Counted from the first letter of the stretch, positions 44,001-52,285 are shown. The stretch is DNA of 64,000 nt from Croceimicrobium sp965658965 (GCA_965658965.1 CBFHVV010000003.1:1-64000); one strand, 5' to 3'. Notes: generated from the letters alone by a model not told the origin. Numbers and translations are program-made.

Positions 44001-44134
44001 CTAGTTACTTCCAAATGCTAGTACGTCTCGTTAATCAGTACGAGAACAACAACAGTCAACAGATTGAAACATTGCAAGGCAATGAGATATACCAACGCTA
44101 CGCCAAAGCCTTACAGCCTTTTGGTAGAGCTTAA
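41054..44134 (+). CDS. GT117-family (DUF2723) membrane glycosyltransferase
   Basis: 1026 aa. The N-terminal half has a dozen or so membrane helices. The DUF2723 signature follows the first helix: PTVSFWDCGEYI, with acidic residues of the type used by GT-C enzymes, then GHPPGAPLF. A middle soluble domain contains NGDNDTFPLWYAQEVEG and RPIYFSVT. The C-terminus (about 890-1015) has TPR-like helices. The family is related to eukaryotic TMEM260, a protein O-mannosyltransferase, so protein O-glycosylation in the periplasm is a reasonable inference. It is followed by a terminator. Confidence 0.88.
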   Translation: MLANYKKLNNILGWLAFAIAAITYYLTIEPTVSFWDCGEYISTSVKLQVGHPPGAPLFQLLGNFFSQFAFGDVMEQAKMVNLLSAASSAFTILFLFWTITALGRKFLSKYGELNDARLTALFGGALVGALAYTFSDSFWFSAVEGEVYAMSSLFTAIAFWAILKWENEIDHSTRAHRWLIFIAYMIGLSIGVHILVFLTIPAIVMVYFFKTDTKINRNKFIIYNLIGILILGAIFSAIIPFILNMFGKLEIFMVNSMGMPFNSGTIFTIILIGGAAAYGLTFTRKKESPIGNTLILSVLFIILGYSTFVTLAVRSNADTPIDENNPEDAMSLLAYYKREQYGDFPVFYGQSFNAPLDQSEPFLDGNPVYRRDDEAGKYIVTDERKASIRNFDKRFVGFFPRMWNDDPNAVKYYKQFAGVKDMDAPIPLSKNIAWFFNYQMGHMWWRYFMWNFSGRQNDDQHRYEYTKGNWISGIPFLDEARLGPQSKLYYHAKNSPARNVYFMLPLILGLIGGIAHYRKAGNDAWVVSLFFFFTGIAIAVYLNHKPFEPRERDYAYVGSFYAFSIWIGLGVMAVFEMLKGKMQTKAMALVTTVVLLAAVPGIMLAENWDDHDRSNRYVARDVARAYLDSCEPNAILFTNGDNDTFPLWYAQEVEGYRTDVRIINLSLLNTDWYIDQAKRAVYDAAPVPFSFEHEEYRQGTRDVVYYQDRGVKGRWDVKDLIRWVKSDNDQTKFTAFGGEKELIYFPTKKLRIDIDKEQVLANNVVLPSDTGNIVDYINWNIKSNALSKRDLMVIDLIANNDWTRPIYFSVTVGNSSQAFFWLDDYFQLEGLAYRFVPVYSPRQNNEPDFGKIASDIMYDNLMNDFAFGNMEQEGVYLDETNRRVTFNLRNIYGRLGKQLASEGRTEKAIAVLDRAEEKMPESKFAYDYFVFNIIEGYYQAGATEKAKGMINTFADRLEEELAYYGQFKGSERKMVQNEISAASSYFQMLVRLVNQYENNNSQQIETLQGNEIYQRYAKALQPFGRA

Positions 44135-44154
44135 TTAGAAATTATTTTAAACTT

Positions 44155-44185
44155 AAATTGCCTCCCTCGTGGAGGCAATTTTTTT
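44155..44185 (+). terminator. Terminator after GT117, abutting the next start
   Basis: AAATTGCCTCC / GGAGGCAATTT stem with a 5-nt loop, then Ts to 44185. The next base begins the ATG of the deacetylase gene. Confidence 0.9.
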
Positions 44186-44818
44186 ATGAGCTACTTCTTA
44201 CATAAAAGTCCCTTTTGGCTAAGAAGCCTATTCCCCAATTACCTTTGGCGCCAACCGCTTAAGAGTAAAGAGCCTACAATCTATTTAACTTTTGATGATG
44301 GCCCCATTCCCACTGTTACCCCTTGGGTTTTAGAACAGCTTGCCTTATATAAAGCCAAGGCCACTTTTTTTTGTATTGGCGATAATGTTCGTAAACATCC
44401 CCAGGTTTTTAAGCGCTTGTTAGCAGATGGGCATAGCATAGGGAATCACACCTTTAACCATTTAAAGGGCTGGGAAACGAGCAATGAAACCTACCTAAAG
44501 AATACCCTAAAATGCGAGGAGTATTTTAAAACCAAACTCTTTCGCCCACCCTATGGACGCATAAAAAAAGCCCAAGCTGAGGAACTCAGTCGGGCTAATT
44601 TTAAAATAATTATGTGGGATGTCCTTGCGGGAGATTGGTCTGCCAAACTATCGCCAGAAGCATGCCTTAGGGCTTGCATTAAGCATAGTGAAAATGGTAG
44701 CATAATTGTTTTCCACGACTCTTTGAAGGCCGAAGAAAAGTTGCGCTACGTGCTACCTAGATATTTGCAGCACTTTCAAGCGCAAGGTTTTCGCTTTAAA
44801 GCTCTTAAGCAGGACTAG
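44186..44818 (+). CDS. Polysaccharide deacetylase (NodB-like, CE4)
   Basis: 210 aa. CE4 motifs in order: TFDDGP at about residue 34 (catalytic and metal Asp), GNHTFNH at about 91 (metal His), FRPPYGR at about 117 and MWDVLAGDW at about 139, then FHDS with a conserved His. Removes N-acetyl groups from a cell-envelope glycan, probably peptidoglycan or an exopolysaccharide. No signal peptide; a cytoplasmic or non-classical location is typical of this short Bacteroidota form. The start directly follows a terminator T run. The 3' end overlaps convergent trx by 14 bp. Confidence 0.9.
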   Translation: MSYFLHKSPFWLRSLFPNYLWRQPLKSKEPTIYLTFDDGPIPTVTPWVLEQLALYKAKATFFCIGDNVRKHPQVFKRLLADGHSIGNHTFNHLKGWETSNETYLKNTLKCEEYFKTKLFRPPYGRIKKAQAEELSRANFKIIMWDVLAGDWSAKLSPEACLRACIKHSENGSIIVFHDSLKAEEKLRYVLPRYLQHFQAQGFRFKALKQD

Positions 44819-45110
44819 CAAAATACTCTAGCTGCTGAATAATCGCCTCCGCACTCATCACACCACTCTGACGCCACTTTTGTTCTCCCTTGCGGTAGAT
44901 GGCTAAAGTTGGCACTCCCTGAATAGCTAAATTTTGTGCCAAGGCCTGATTACGATCGATATCAATTTTCAAAACCTGAATGCGATCTCCCATACGTTTC
45001 TTCACCTCTTCCACAATGGGGGAAAGGACTTTACAAGGTTGACACCATGTCGCATGAAAATCTATTAAAACTGGCTTATCTGCTGATATAAGTTCTTTAA
45101 AGCTAGCCAT
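44805..45110 (-). CDS. trxA: Thioredoxin
   Basis: 101 aa. Redox motif WCQPCK at residues about 22-27 and the cis-proline loop GVPTL at about 65. Cytoplasmic thiol-disulfide reductant. It is the last of three genes in a minus-strand operon with two rhodaneses and may reduce rhodanese persulfides. QPC replaces the usual GPC in the active site. Confidence 0.93.
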   Translation of the reverse strand: MASFKELISADKPVLIDFHATWCQPCKVLSPIVEEVKKRMGDRIQVLKIDIDRNQALAQNLAIQGVPTLAIYRKGEQKWRQSGVMSAEAIIQQLEYFASPA

Positions 45111-45111
45111 A

Positions 45112-45492
45112 TTACTTCGCCAATTCTAAATTAGCTCTTTGCCAAGCCAATACCCCACCGCTCATATTATAAACATCGGTAAAACCCATTTTTTTCATGG
45201 CCTTTACACTCTTGGCACTACGTCCGCCACTGCGGCAATAGACTACGTATTTTTTTGCTGAGTCTAGTTTCTCAACCTCAGCATTAAAATTAGATCCGTA
45301 AAAATTTATCAACTTAGCGCCCTCTAAATGACCTTGCTGAAATTCTTCTGGAGTGCGTACGTCAATTAATACAATGTCTGGATTTTCGGCCAGCATCTCG
45401 GAAACCTGATTAACATCTATATTACTACCTCCTTGCTGTGCACAAGCAGAAAGACCCGTAACTAAAAGGGCTATTAAAAGTAAATTTCTCAT
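45112..45492 (-). CDS. Rhodanese-domain lipoprotein
   Basis: 126 aa. Signal peptide with lipobox LSAC at about residue 17. Single rhodanese domain with VLIDVRTPEEF and the active loop CRSGGRS, Cys at about residue 87. Exposed in the periplasm. One bp separates it from trx and 6 bp from the upstream cytoplasmic rhodanese. Confidence 0.9.
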   Translation of the reverse strand: MRNLLLIALLVTGLSACAQQGGSNIDVNQVSEMLAENPDIVLIDVRTPEEFQQGHLEGAKLINFYGSNFNAEVEKLDSAKKYVVYCRSGGRSAKSVKAMKKMGFTDVYNMSGGVLAWQRANLELAK

Positions 45493-45498
45493 TTTTTC

Positions 45499-45771
45499 TT
45501 ATTTTATTACTGCCAATACTGAGGGATAACCTCCGGCATTATGAACGTCTTTTACACCATTTTGTAGAAGCCAGTTTTTAGCGTTCTCACTTCGCGCACC
45601 GCTGCGGCAAAATACTACTACCGCACCCTTCGCTTCCTTAAATTTCTCCAAGTTCGCGGGCACTGTATCCAATGGGATATTTACGGCACCTGGCACGGCT
45701 ACTTCAGCTACCTCAGCTGGGCTACGCACGTCTACTAAAAAAGTATCAGCGTTGTTTATCAATTCTTCCAT
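45499..45771 (-). CDS. Cytoplasmic rhodanese-domain protein
   Basis: 90 aa with VDVRSPAEV and the active loop CRSGARSENA, Cys at about residue 52. No signal peptide. First gene of the rhodanese-rhodanese-thioredoxin operon; a -7 box lies 17 bp upstream. Confidence 0.9.
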   Translation of the reverse strand: MEELINNADTFLVDVRSPAEVAEVAVPGAVNIPLDTVPANLEKFKEAKGAVVVFCRSGARSENAKNWLLQNGVKDVHNAGGYPSVLAVIK

Positions 45772-45788
45772 AATCTGTTTTGTTCGTG

Positions 45789-45796
45789 CAAAAATA
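45789..45796 (-). promoter_or_regulatory. -7 promoter element of the rhodanese-thioredoxin operon
   Basis: TATTTTTG on the coding strand, an exact TAnnTTTG match 17 bp upstream of the ATG; no clear -33. Confidence 0.5.
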
Positions 45797-45845
45797 GAGG
45801 CTTTCTAAATAATTTTTTGGTGATGCCTATCACTTTAATTAAGCC

Positions 45846-47699
45846 CTAGTAATCTAACCAAATTTTACGCATGCGCAGCTGCTCAGGACTTAAGTTTTGA
45901 AGGGGCAAAATAATGTGGGACTCCTCATATTCAATAAGCTGCGCTTCTGCTTTAAGCGTTTTATACCGATACTCTCCCTCTTTTCTACGTGGGCGGGCAA
46001 TGCGCATTTCTACCTCATCTCCGGCACTAAGGTTCGTTTGGTAATTTTGCATAATCATTCCAATATTATTGATATCTAGAGTATCGCCGTTTATGCTGAT
46101 TAACTCATCCAGCGGCTCTAAGCCCAGCTCCTCCCCAAATTCGTCAATTCCCTCTTGCTTGGCAATTATGATGCGTGAAGTTTCAAAGCTATAGCTAAAC
46201 TCATCACAGCCTAAGCTCCAACCTTCTGTTGTGCCTACTGCCTGGTAACTAAATCCAAAGGGCTCCATTAGTTCTGCAAAAGGCAGCGTTTCTGTTCCAG
46301 CAAAATGGCGCAATAAAAACTCTTCTATTTCTGGGTAGCTTTGCTCAGCAATAATGCTAAACAATTGATCATCTTGAAAAAAAGTATCGGCTGGGTATAG
46401 ATTTTCTAAGTTCCCTAAAAGATCTATCAAGCGCATCTTACCATCTGAGAGAGTCATTAACTTTAGGTCTAAGGCCATCGCCGCCAAGGCACCTTTTTGG
46501 TAAAAGTTTAAATACTGATCCTTAAAATAGCTTAAGGTATACTTACTTGCTACAGTTAGCGGTATGGTGCTGTCAAAATCATCATTACTAAACATCTTAT
46601 CGCGTAAAACCTCTATAAACTCTTCCTCAGTATAATTCTTATTGCGCATTTGCACTAAATGTGAATTATACTCTGTAACTCCTTCATAAAGCCAAATGTG
46701 CTCTGACATTTCGGGTTTAATAAAGTCGAAATTATGAATGTACTGCGAATGAATACTTAAGGGCGTAACGATATGAAAAAACTCATGCGCCGTTATATCG
46801 CGAATGCCATCGTAAAAAAATTCGTTGGCCACTTCTGGCATGTACAAAACGGTAGACTTATGATGTTCTAAAGCTCCGTAACTATTCCCCATTCGATCGG
46901 AAGAAACACAATAAATTAAAACGGCATACTTATCTACCGGCAAGTCGCCTCCTAAATAATCTGCCGAACCTTCAAGCACATCAATAATATTTTCTAGGCA
47001 CTTTGTTGCGCTAACAATACCTGTAGGGCTGTATAAGCTAATCTCAATTTTAGAATCGCCCACCATGGCCGAAGCCGTATCGGGCAAGCAATATAAAATA
47101 GGATTATCGTGTAACTCGAAGTAATTGGCAATCTTAAATACATCTAAGGTATCACTGCGTTCACCTTCTAAAGCTGTACCGCCGTAAAAACCACTAGGCT
47201 TGCGCACTTGCAGTTCAAAAGGAAGATCTTTAAAACCCTTAAGGTAGCCGATATAACCAAAGTTGTTAAGTAGAAAAACATCCTCTTCATTAGAAGTACC
47301 CGCCGGTTCAAAAATCTTGTGTTCCAAATCTCCATCATAGCTATCACCTACATCATAAGTGATTTTATAAAGGGCTTTGGCTCCAGCAATTTGCCAACGG
47401 TTAAGGTCTAACCTTTCTACCTTTAGAGTATCTCCCTCTCCGCTAAGGGCAGTGAAATTGTGCACAAATTGACCGTAATTATGAACGTCGTAAGTACCGG
47501 GCACAATGCGCGGCATTTGAAACTCAGCGGTATCCCGCAACTGTAAAGGAGGAACGATGCTTACTGTAATACGATCATCTTCATAGCTTAGCAAATCTTG
47601 ATAAACACTATAAGATTCACTATCTTGGAAAGGCTGAAAATCTGATTGGGCCCATCCCGAAAAGGATAATAAAGCGAGCAAAAAAACGGTGTAACGCAT
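45846..47699 (-). CDS. M61-family metallopeptidase
   Basis: 617 aa with a signal peptide (about 1-18). An N-terminal beta-sandwich domain precedes the thermolysin-like catalytic domain with HEFFH at about residue 306 and the downstream zinc Glu in LYEGVTEYNS at about 338. A C-terminal PDZ domain (about 500-590, GLEPLDELISINGD) completes the M61 architecture. Predicted periplasmic or outer-membrane-associated aminopeptidase. It stands alone, 74 bp from the rhodanese operon. Confidence 0.9.
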   Translation of the reverse strand: MRYTVFLLALLSFSGWAQSDFQPFQDSESYSVYQDLLSYEDDRITVSIVPPLQLRDTAEFQMPRIVPGTYDVHNYGQFVHNFTALSGEGDTLKVERLDLNRWQIAGAKALYKITYDVGDSYDGDLEHKIFEPAGTSNEEDVFLLNNFGYIGYLKGFKDLPFELQVRKPSGFYGGTALEGERSDTLDVFKIANYFELHDNPILYCLPDTASAMVGDSKIEISLYSPTGIVSATKCLENIIDVLEGSADYLGGDLPVDKYAVLIYCVSSDRMGNSYGALEHHKSTVLYMPEVANEFFYDGIRDITAHEFFHIVTPLSIHSQYIHNFDFIKPEMSEHIWLYEGVTEYNSHLVQMRNKNYTEEEFIEVLRDKMFSNDDFDSTIPLTVASKYTLSYFKDQYLNFYQKGALAAMALDLKLMTLSDGKMRLIDLLGNLENLYPADTFFQDDQLFSIIAEQSYPEIEEFLLRHFAGTETLPFAELMEPFGFSYQAVGTTEGWSLGCDEFSYSFETSRIIIAKQEGIDEFGEELGLEPLDELISINGDTLDINNIGMIMQNYQTNLSAGDEVEMRIARPRRKEGEYRYKTLKAEAQLIEYEESHIILPLQNLSPEQLRMRKIWLDY

Positions 47700-47829
47700 A
47701 AAAAGAGCACTAATTTTAGGGCCACTAAATTACTATTTTCAGGTGGCAATTCAGTAGCTCTATTCGGAAGAATATTAGCACATTTGTAGAAAGCTTGAAG
47801 CCTAAATCAAGCAAAAAAAACTAAGCCAA

Positions 47830-48813
47830 ATGACTCAAGTATTCGCTGCGCTCGCCCAAATTCTTTTTCCTCTCTATCCTAATAAAACAGGCAATCGCGC
47901 ACAAGACTTAAAATCCTTTGCAATTGAAATTCGCGACGAGCTGAAGGACGCTTTGTATCTCGCTGTAGGGGTAGCTTCTGCCGCTTTTGGCTTAGAAAGC
48001 TTTCTTATTCCCAATGGCTTTATTGATGGCGGAGTTACAGGTATTTCCCTAATTGCCAATGCCGTTTCAGGAGTCCCTGTTCCGCTTCTTTTGGTGCTCT
48101 TAAACCTTCCTTTTTTAATTATGGGTTGGCGCACCATTTCTTCGCGATTCGCTTTAAAAAGTATTGGCAGTATTATGCTCTTGGCCTTAGTGATACAGTT
48201 TATCCACTTTCCTGTGGTAGCCGAAGATAATATTCTGGTTGCAGCCTTTGGTGGTTTCTTTTTAGGCTTAGGAATAGGCATGGCGGTGCGCGGTGGTGGA
48301 ATTTTAGATGGCACGGAAGTACTAGCCATTTACATTAGCCGCAAAGCCAGTCTCTCGGTTGGCAATATAATCCTCATTTTTAATGTGTTCATTTTTGGAA
48401 CTGGCGCCTATTTCCTCTCCATTGAAACAGCCTTATACGCCATCTTAACTTACTTTGCCGCCTCCAAAACAATCGACTTTGTTATTGATGGAATTGAAGA
48501 ATATTTAGGGGTTACCATAATTTCTAACTTTAGCGAAGAAGTACGTTTGGCCATAACCAACAACTTGGGCCGTGGTTGTACTATATACCAAGGTAAAAAT
48601 GGGTATACGCCTTCCGGCGGAAGCTCCAAAAACATCGATATCATTTACACCGTAATCACTCGTTTGGAAATGAGCAAATTAAAAACGGAGATTAATAAAG
48701 TGGATGATAATGCCTTTGTAATAATGAATAGTATTATTGACACCAAAGGGGGCATGGTTAAAAAGCGTCCCATTGAGAAATTGAAATCTGGCAATAAAAC
48801 AAAAGCCGGCTAA
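47830..48813 (+). CDS. YitT-family membrane protein
   Basis: 327 aa. The five-helix YitT (DUF161) membrane domain spans about residues 40-215, with GLESFLIPNGFIDGGVTGIS, GLGIGMAVRGGGILDGTEVLA and the final FVIDGIEEYLG. A C-terminal DUF2179 domain (about 225-310) contains GRGCTIYQGKNGYTPSG. The function of the family is unknown. The gene is convergent with the ABC permease, 13 bp away. Confidence 0.88.
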   Translation: MTQVFAALAQILFPLYPNKTGNRAQDLKSFAIEIRDELKDALYLAVGVASAAFGLESFLIPNGFIDGGVTGISLIANAVSGVPVPLLLVLLNLPFLIMGWRTISSRFALKSIGSIMLLALVIQFIHFPVVAEDNILVAAFGGFFLGLGIGMAVRGGGILDGTEVLAIYISRKASLSVGNIILIFNVFIFGTGAYFLSIETALYAILTYFAASKTIDFVIDGIEEYLGVTIISNFSEEVRLAITNNLGRGCTIYQGKNGYTPSGGSSKNIDIIYTVITRLEMSKLKTEINKVDDNAFVIMNSIIDTKGGMVKKRPIEKLKSGNKTKAG

Positions 48814-48826
48814 ACAAGCTATAAAT

Positions 48827-51241
48827 TTAAGCTCCCCGCCAAGAGTCTACATTATTCTTCTTAGCAATGGCTAAAGAATGTAAGGCCACAATTCCGTATC
48901 CAATAATTAGGGTAAAAGCTGCTGTACCGAGTATTACAAAAATCTTTATCTCGGTTTTAAAAGCAAAATTAGAGAGCCACAACTCGGTAATATAAATAGC
49001 GAGTGGCACGGCAATTAAAACCCCTGCCAGCATTACCCATAATAGCTCTTTAAAAACTATGTTAACCATTTGAAGCCTACCCGCCCCAAGTAAGCGTCGG
49101 ATGCCAATTTCTCTGGTCCGCAAACCAGTGGTAAAGGAGGCCAAGCCTACAAAACCGAGGATACTAATAAAAATCGCAATAATCGTTAGGTAGAGAATAA
49201 GGCGAGATTGGCGCATTTCTTCTTGGTAGAGCTCCAGTAAATCGCGGCTCAAAAAGGAAAACTGAAAGGGCACATTGGGTACCATGCTTGTCCACCGTCT
49301 TTCCAAGTCATCTAAGGCTACATATATTTTAGTGGGATCTACCTTTACGTGCAGCACACGTGATCTTTCTTTACTTAAAAGTAAGATTAAGGGAGCCACC
49401 TCGGTATGAAGAGAATGTGCATTAAAGTCGTCCACTACACCAATAACCACCGCTTGCAACATGGCCACCCCATCTTCATTAAAGCTAGTAGTTACTCTTT
49501 TACCTAGCGCTTGCTCCCAGCCCATAAAATCAACTAAAGACTGATTTACCATGGCATAGCTCGTGCTGGAGTCTTGCTCATCTTCCGTAAGGAAAGACCG
49601 GCCTTGCAAGAGCTTTATTTGCATTGTGTTTATGTACTCTTTACTAACTTTTAAGAAATCCACAGAATGTCTTGCCATTTCTTCTTGCCCGGATGTCTCC
49701 AATTCAAATATTCCGCGATAAGCACCTCTTCCCGTTACACTGCCCCCTAAAGCCGCTGATTCCACATAATCACTTTTCGCGATATTATCTCTAATATCTT
49801 CTAAATTCCTTACCGAGGTAGTATCCTGTGCGGTAATTAAAATAACGTCTTCGGGGTTAAAGCCCAGGTTGCGACTTTTAATAAAATCCATCTGTTGATA
49901 CATGAAAAATGCCGTAATAACCACTGTTACCGACACCGCTACCTGAAAACCTACCAAAAGTTTACGCGGAATATTGTTCTGCCGCTGTAGCCCTTTTTTA
50001 TTACTAAATGCATCTAGAGGAGAAACCTTCGATAAACTGAGAGCTGGATATAAGCCACTAATAATTCCCGTTAGTATGGAAAGTAAGAGGGGCAACCACC
50101 AAAGATATGCATCGCGTTTAAAGTTAAGTTGCAAGTCTTTGTCTATCGCATGACTAAGTGGTAAAACCTTGGTTCCAATCTCTACCAGGGCAAAGGCAAA
50201 AAGTAGAGCCAATAAGGACAGGATAACCGATTCTACGATAATCATTAGTTGTATATCGCCTTCACTAGCGCCTAAAACTTTGCGCATGGCTGCTTCACGA
50301 ATCCGGCGTAAACTGCGCGCAGTAGCCATATTTACGTAGTTAATAATGGCCAAAATGAGCACCAAAAGCCCGATTCCCGCAAAACCATAAACGTAAATTA
50401 AGCTACCCCCTAAAGAGTCAAATGCGGGATTTGTATTAAAATGTATCTCACTAATAGGCTGCAGCTTAATCTTATATTCCGCTTGCACTGCATCTTCCAT
50501 CCCCGCCATATAATTGGCATAAAAGCCATCAAAATTAGCCTCTACCCAATTTGCCTCTCGGGCAGATGGAATTTTTAAAAAAGTGTAGTGACTCACCTGC
50601 CAAAGTGAAACGACTATCGCACTGGTATCTCGTGAAAGGTCTGATTCCGATATTACGGCATTAAAATAATGATGACTATTCTCGGGAATATCTTTAAAGA
50701 CCCCGCTTACTTTATATTCGAAATTACTGGTATTTAAACTTTGCCCTAGAGCAGGTGTAGCACCAAAGTACTTTTTTGCAAATGACTCAGAAATAACAAT
50801 GCTGCGCTCCTTTTCGAGGCAGTTTTGCGGATTACCCGCCAAAAAGTTACACTTAAAAAGTTGGAAAAAATTATTGTCCGCTACAATCAATTCATTTTCA
50901 TAAGCCTTTACACTATCGCTACGAAAGTAGACGGAGTTATCGAAGGAAAAGAAATGCGTGGCCTCTTCTACTTCTTCAAAACACTCGTCCATTAGCTGAG
51001 CTAAGCCAAAGCCTGCTGCTCCATATTCTTCAGTTTCGCCATTAATGATAAAGGCAGAATTAACACGATAAATATTTTCATGGCCTTGCCAGTGCTTATC
51101 AAAGTTGAATTCAGCATTTAGATAAATACTCACAGTAATGGCTACCGCCAAGCCAATTGCTAAACCTCCTAAATTTAATACGGTATAAAGCTTTTGCCGA
51201 TAAAGGCTACGTAAGGCAAAGCGAAATTTAGAACTGGGCAT
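48827..51241 (-). CDS. FtsX/MacB-type ABC transporter permease
   Basis: 804 aa from the ATG at 51241. A duplicated FtsX architecture: helix 1 near residues 16-38, a large MacB-type periplasmic domain (about 40-275), three helices (about 280-425), then a second periplasmic domain and three C-terminal helices (about 670-795) with TRKEIG-like TGLRTREIGIRRLLGA. These permeases use ATP hydrolysis for mechanotransmission or export of lipoproteins, peptides or drugs. Overlaps the ATPase gene by 14 bp, so the two are translationally coupled. Probably controlled by the divergent NtrC-type regulator. Confidence 0.9.
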   Translation of the reverse strand: MPSSKFRFALRSLYRQKLYTVLNLGGLAIGLAVAITVSIYLNAEFNFDKHWQGHENIYRVNSAFIINGETEEYGAAGFGLAQLMDECFEEVEEATHFFSFDNSVYFRSDSVKAYENELIVADNNFFQLFKCNFLAGNPQNCLEKERSIVISESFAKKYFGATPALGQSLNTSNFEYKVSGVFKDIPENSHHYFNAVISESDLSRDTSAIVVSLWQVSHYTFLKIPSAREANWVEANFDGFYANYMAGMEDAVQAEYKIKLQPISEIHFNTNPAFDSLGGSLIYVYGFAGIGLLVLILAIINYVNMATARSLRRIREAAMRKVLGASEGDIQLMIIVESVILSLLALLFAFALVEIGTKVLPLSHAIDKDLQLNFKRDAYLWWLPLLLSILTGIISGLYPALSLSKVSPLDAFSNKKGLQRQNNIPRKLLVGFQVAVSVTVVITAFFMYQQMDFIKSRNLGFNPEDVILITAQDTTSVRNLEDIRDNIAKSDYVESAALGGSVTGRGAYRGIFELETSGQEEMARHSVDFLKVSKEYINTMQIKLLQGRSFLTEDEQDSSTSYAMVNQSLVDFMGWEQALGKRVTTSFNEDGVAMLQAVVIGVVDDFNAHSLHTEVAPLILLLSKERSRVLHVKVDPTKIYVALDDLERRWTSMVPNVPFQFSFLSRDLLELYQEEMRQSRLILYLTIIAIFISILGFVGLASFTTGLRTREIGIRRLLGAGRLQMVNIVFKELLWVMLAGVLIAVPLAIYITELWLSNFAFKTEIKIFVILGTAAFTLIIGYGIVALHSLAIAKKNNVDSWRGA

Positions 51242-51917
51242 GCAGTACTTTCTTTTCGGAAACCACTTGCCCATCTATAATACGAACTATTCGCTGCGAG
51301 TAAGAAGCGTCATGACTGCTGTGAGTAACCATTATTAAAGTGGTTCCTTGGTCGTTTAAGCGGCTGAGCATTTCCATAATTTCATTACCCTGAGTAGAAT
51401 CTAAATTCCCAGTGGGCTCATCGGCTAAAATTAAACTAGGTTTAGCAATTACCGCTCTCCCAACAGCTACTTTTTGCTGCTGTCCACCACTTAACTGATA
51501 TGGGAAAAAATCGCGCCGATGTCCCATGCCTACCATTTCTAAAACTTCCAAAACCCTTTGGCGACGATCCTTGGCGGAGTAGCCCAAATAATGCAGCGGA
51601 AGCTCAATATTCTCACTTACGGTTAAGTCATCGATAAGGTTAAAGTTTTGAAAAACAAAACCTATATTCTCTTTCCTTAAGCGCAGCTTTTCTTTATCCT
51701 TTAGTTCAGAAACATTAGCGTCGTTAAAAACAAATAAGCCTTCATTAAAAGAATCTAATAAGCCTATAATATTAAGCAGCGTGGTTTTCCCACAGCCCGA
51801 AGGCCCCATAATAGACAAAAACTCTCCCTTTTTAACGGCTAGGTCTACCTCGCTAAGCGCGCGGGTTTCCACACCTTGAGCCTGGTATATCTTAGTTAAA
51901 TTGTGCAGCTTTATCAT
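51228..51917 (-). CDS. LolD/MacB-type ABC transporter ATPase
   Basis: 229 aa. Walker A GPSGCGKTT at about residue 37, Q loop VFQNFNL, signature LSGGQQQKVAVGRA at about 143, Walker B LILADEPTGNLDS and H loop VTHSS. Powers the adjoining permease. First gene of the ABC operon, with a 403-bp upstream region carrying a sigma-54-like promoter and palindromic sites. Confidence 0.94.
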   Translation of the reverse strand: MIKLHNLTKIYQAQGVETRALSEVDLAVKKGEFLSIMGPSGCGKTTLLNIIGLLDSFNEGLFVFNDANVSELKDKEKLRLRKENIGFVFQNFNLIDDLTVSENIELPLHYLGYSAKDRRQRVLEVLEMVGMGHRRDFFPYQLSGGQQQKVAVGRAVIAKPSLILADEPTGNLDSTQGNEIMEMLSRLNDQGTTLIMVTHSSHDASYSQRIVRIIDGQVVSEKKVLHAQF

Positions 51918-52014
51918 GGTAAAGGGATCGATAAACGAAGAGGTGAATTTAAAAGAAATCCCAAGATAATAAGGAATCCACTTTATAGATGCTAAAAAGA
52001 ATATTAGTAAAAAA

Positions 52015-52160
52015 TAAAAACCTCGGACGGAGATTAATTACGAGAGGATAACCGATTTAACCCTAAATTCTGCTACTTGAACTAATTAAACAACCAAATT
52101 CAAATCTGTAATTAAACCCGCTGTAAAGAACGTTGCTGTAAAAAGCTACCGAGGTTTTTA
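52015..52160. ncRNA. Candidate structured leader or small RNA bounded by a 12-bp inverted repeat
   Basis: TAAAAACCTCGG (52015-52026) and CCGAGGTTTTTA (52149-52160) are perfect inverted repeats 122 bp apart. A T-rich tract follows the right-hand arm on each strand. On the minus strand it falls inside the predicted 5' leader of the ABC operon. GCTGTAAA occurs twice inside the element. Expression is unproven; it could also be a small mobile-element remnant. Confidence 0.4.
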
Positions 52161-52194
52161 TAAATTTTTACGTTTTAGTTTTCAAGCACTTAAG

Positions 52195-52210
52195 AGCTAA
52201 GGCTATGCCG
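52195..52210 (-). promoter_or_regulatory. Sigma-54-like (-24/-12) promoter facing the ABC operon
   Basis: On the minus strand CGGCATAGCCTTAGCT keeps GG at -24 and GC at -12 with exact 10-bp spacing, and shares most other bases of TGGCAC-N5-TTGC. It lies about 280 bp upstream of the ATPase start and about 55-105 bp downstream of the palindromes. Confidence 0.5.
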
Positions 52211-52263
52211 AAAAAATAAACCTCTGTTTATCAACTAATTAAAATATAGGCCCTGCATTTAAA

Positions 52264-52279
52264 TGTTCGATAACGAACA
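52264..52279. promoter_or_regulatory. Palindromic activator site 1
   Basis: TGTTCG-ATAA-CGAACA, a perfect 6+6 palindrome. Its centre is 22 bp from that of the second site. Confidence 0.7.
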
Positions 52280-52285
52280 GCATCT

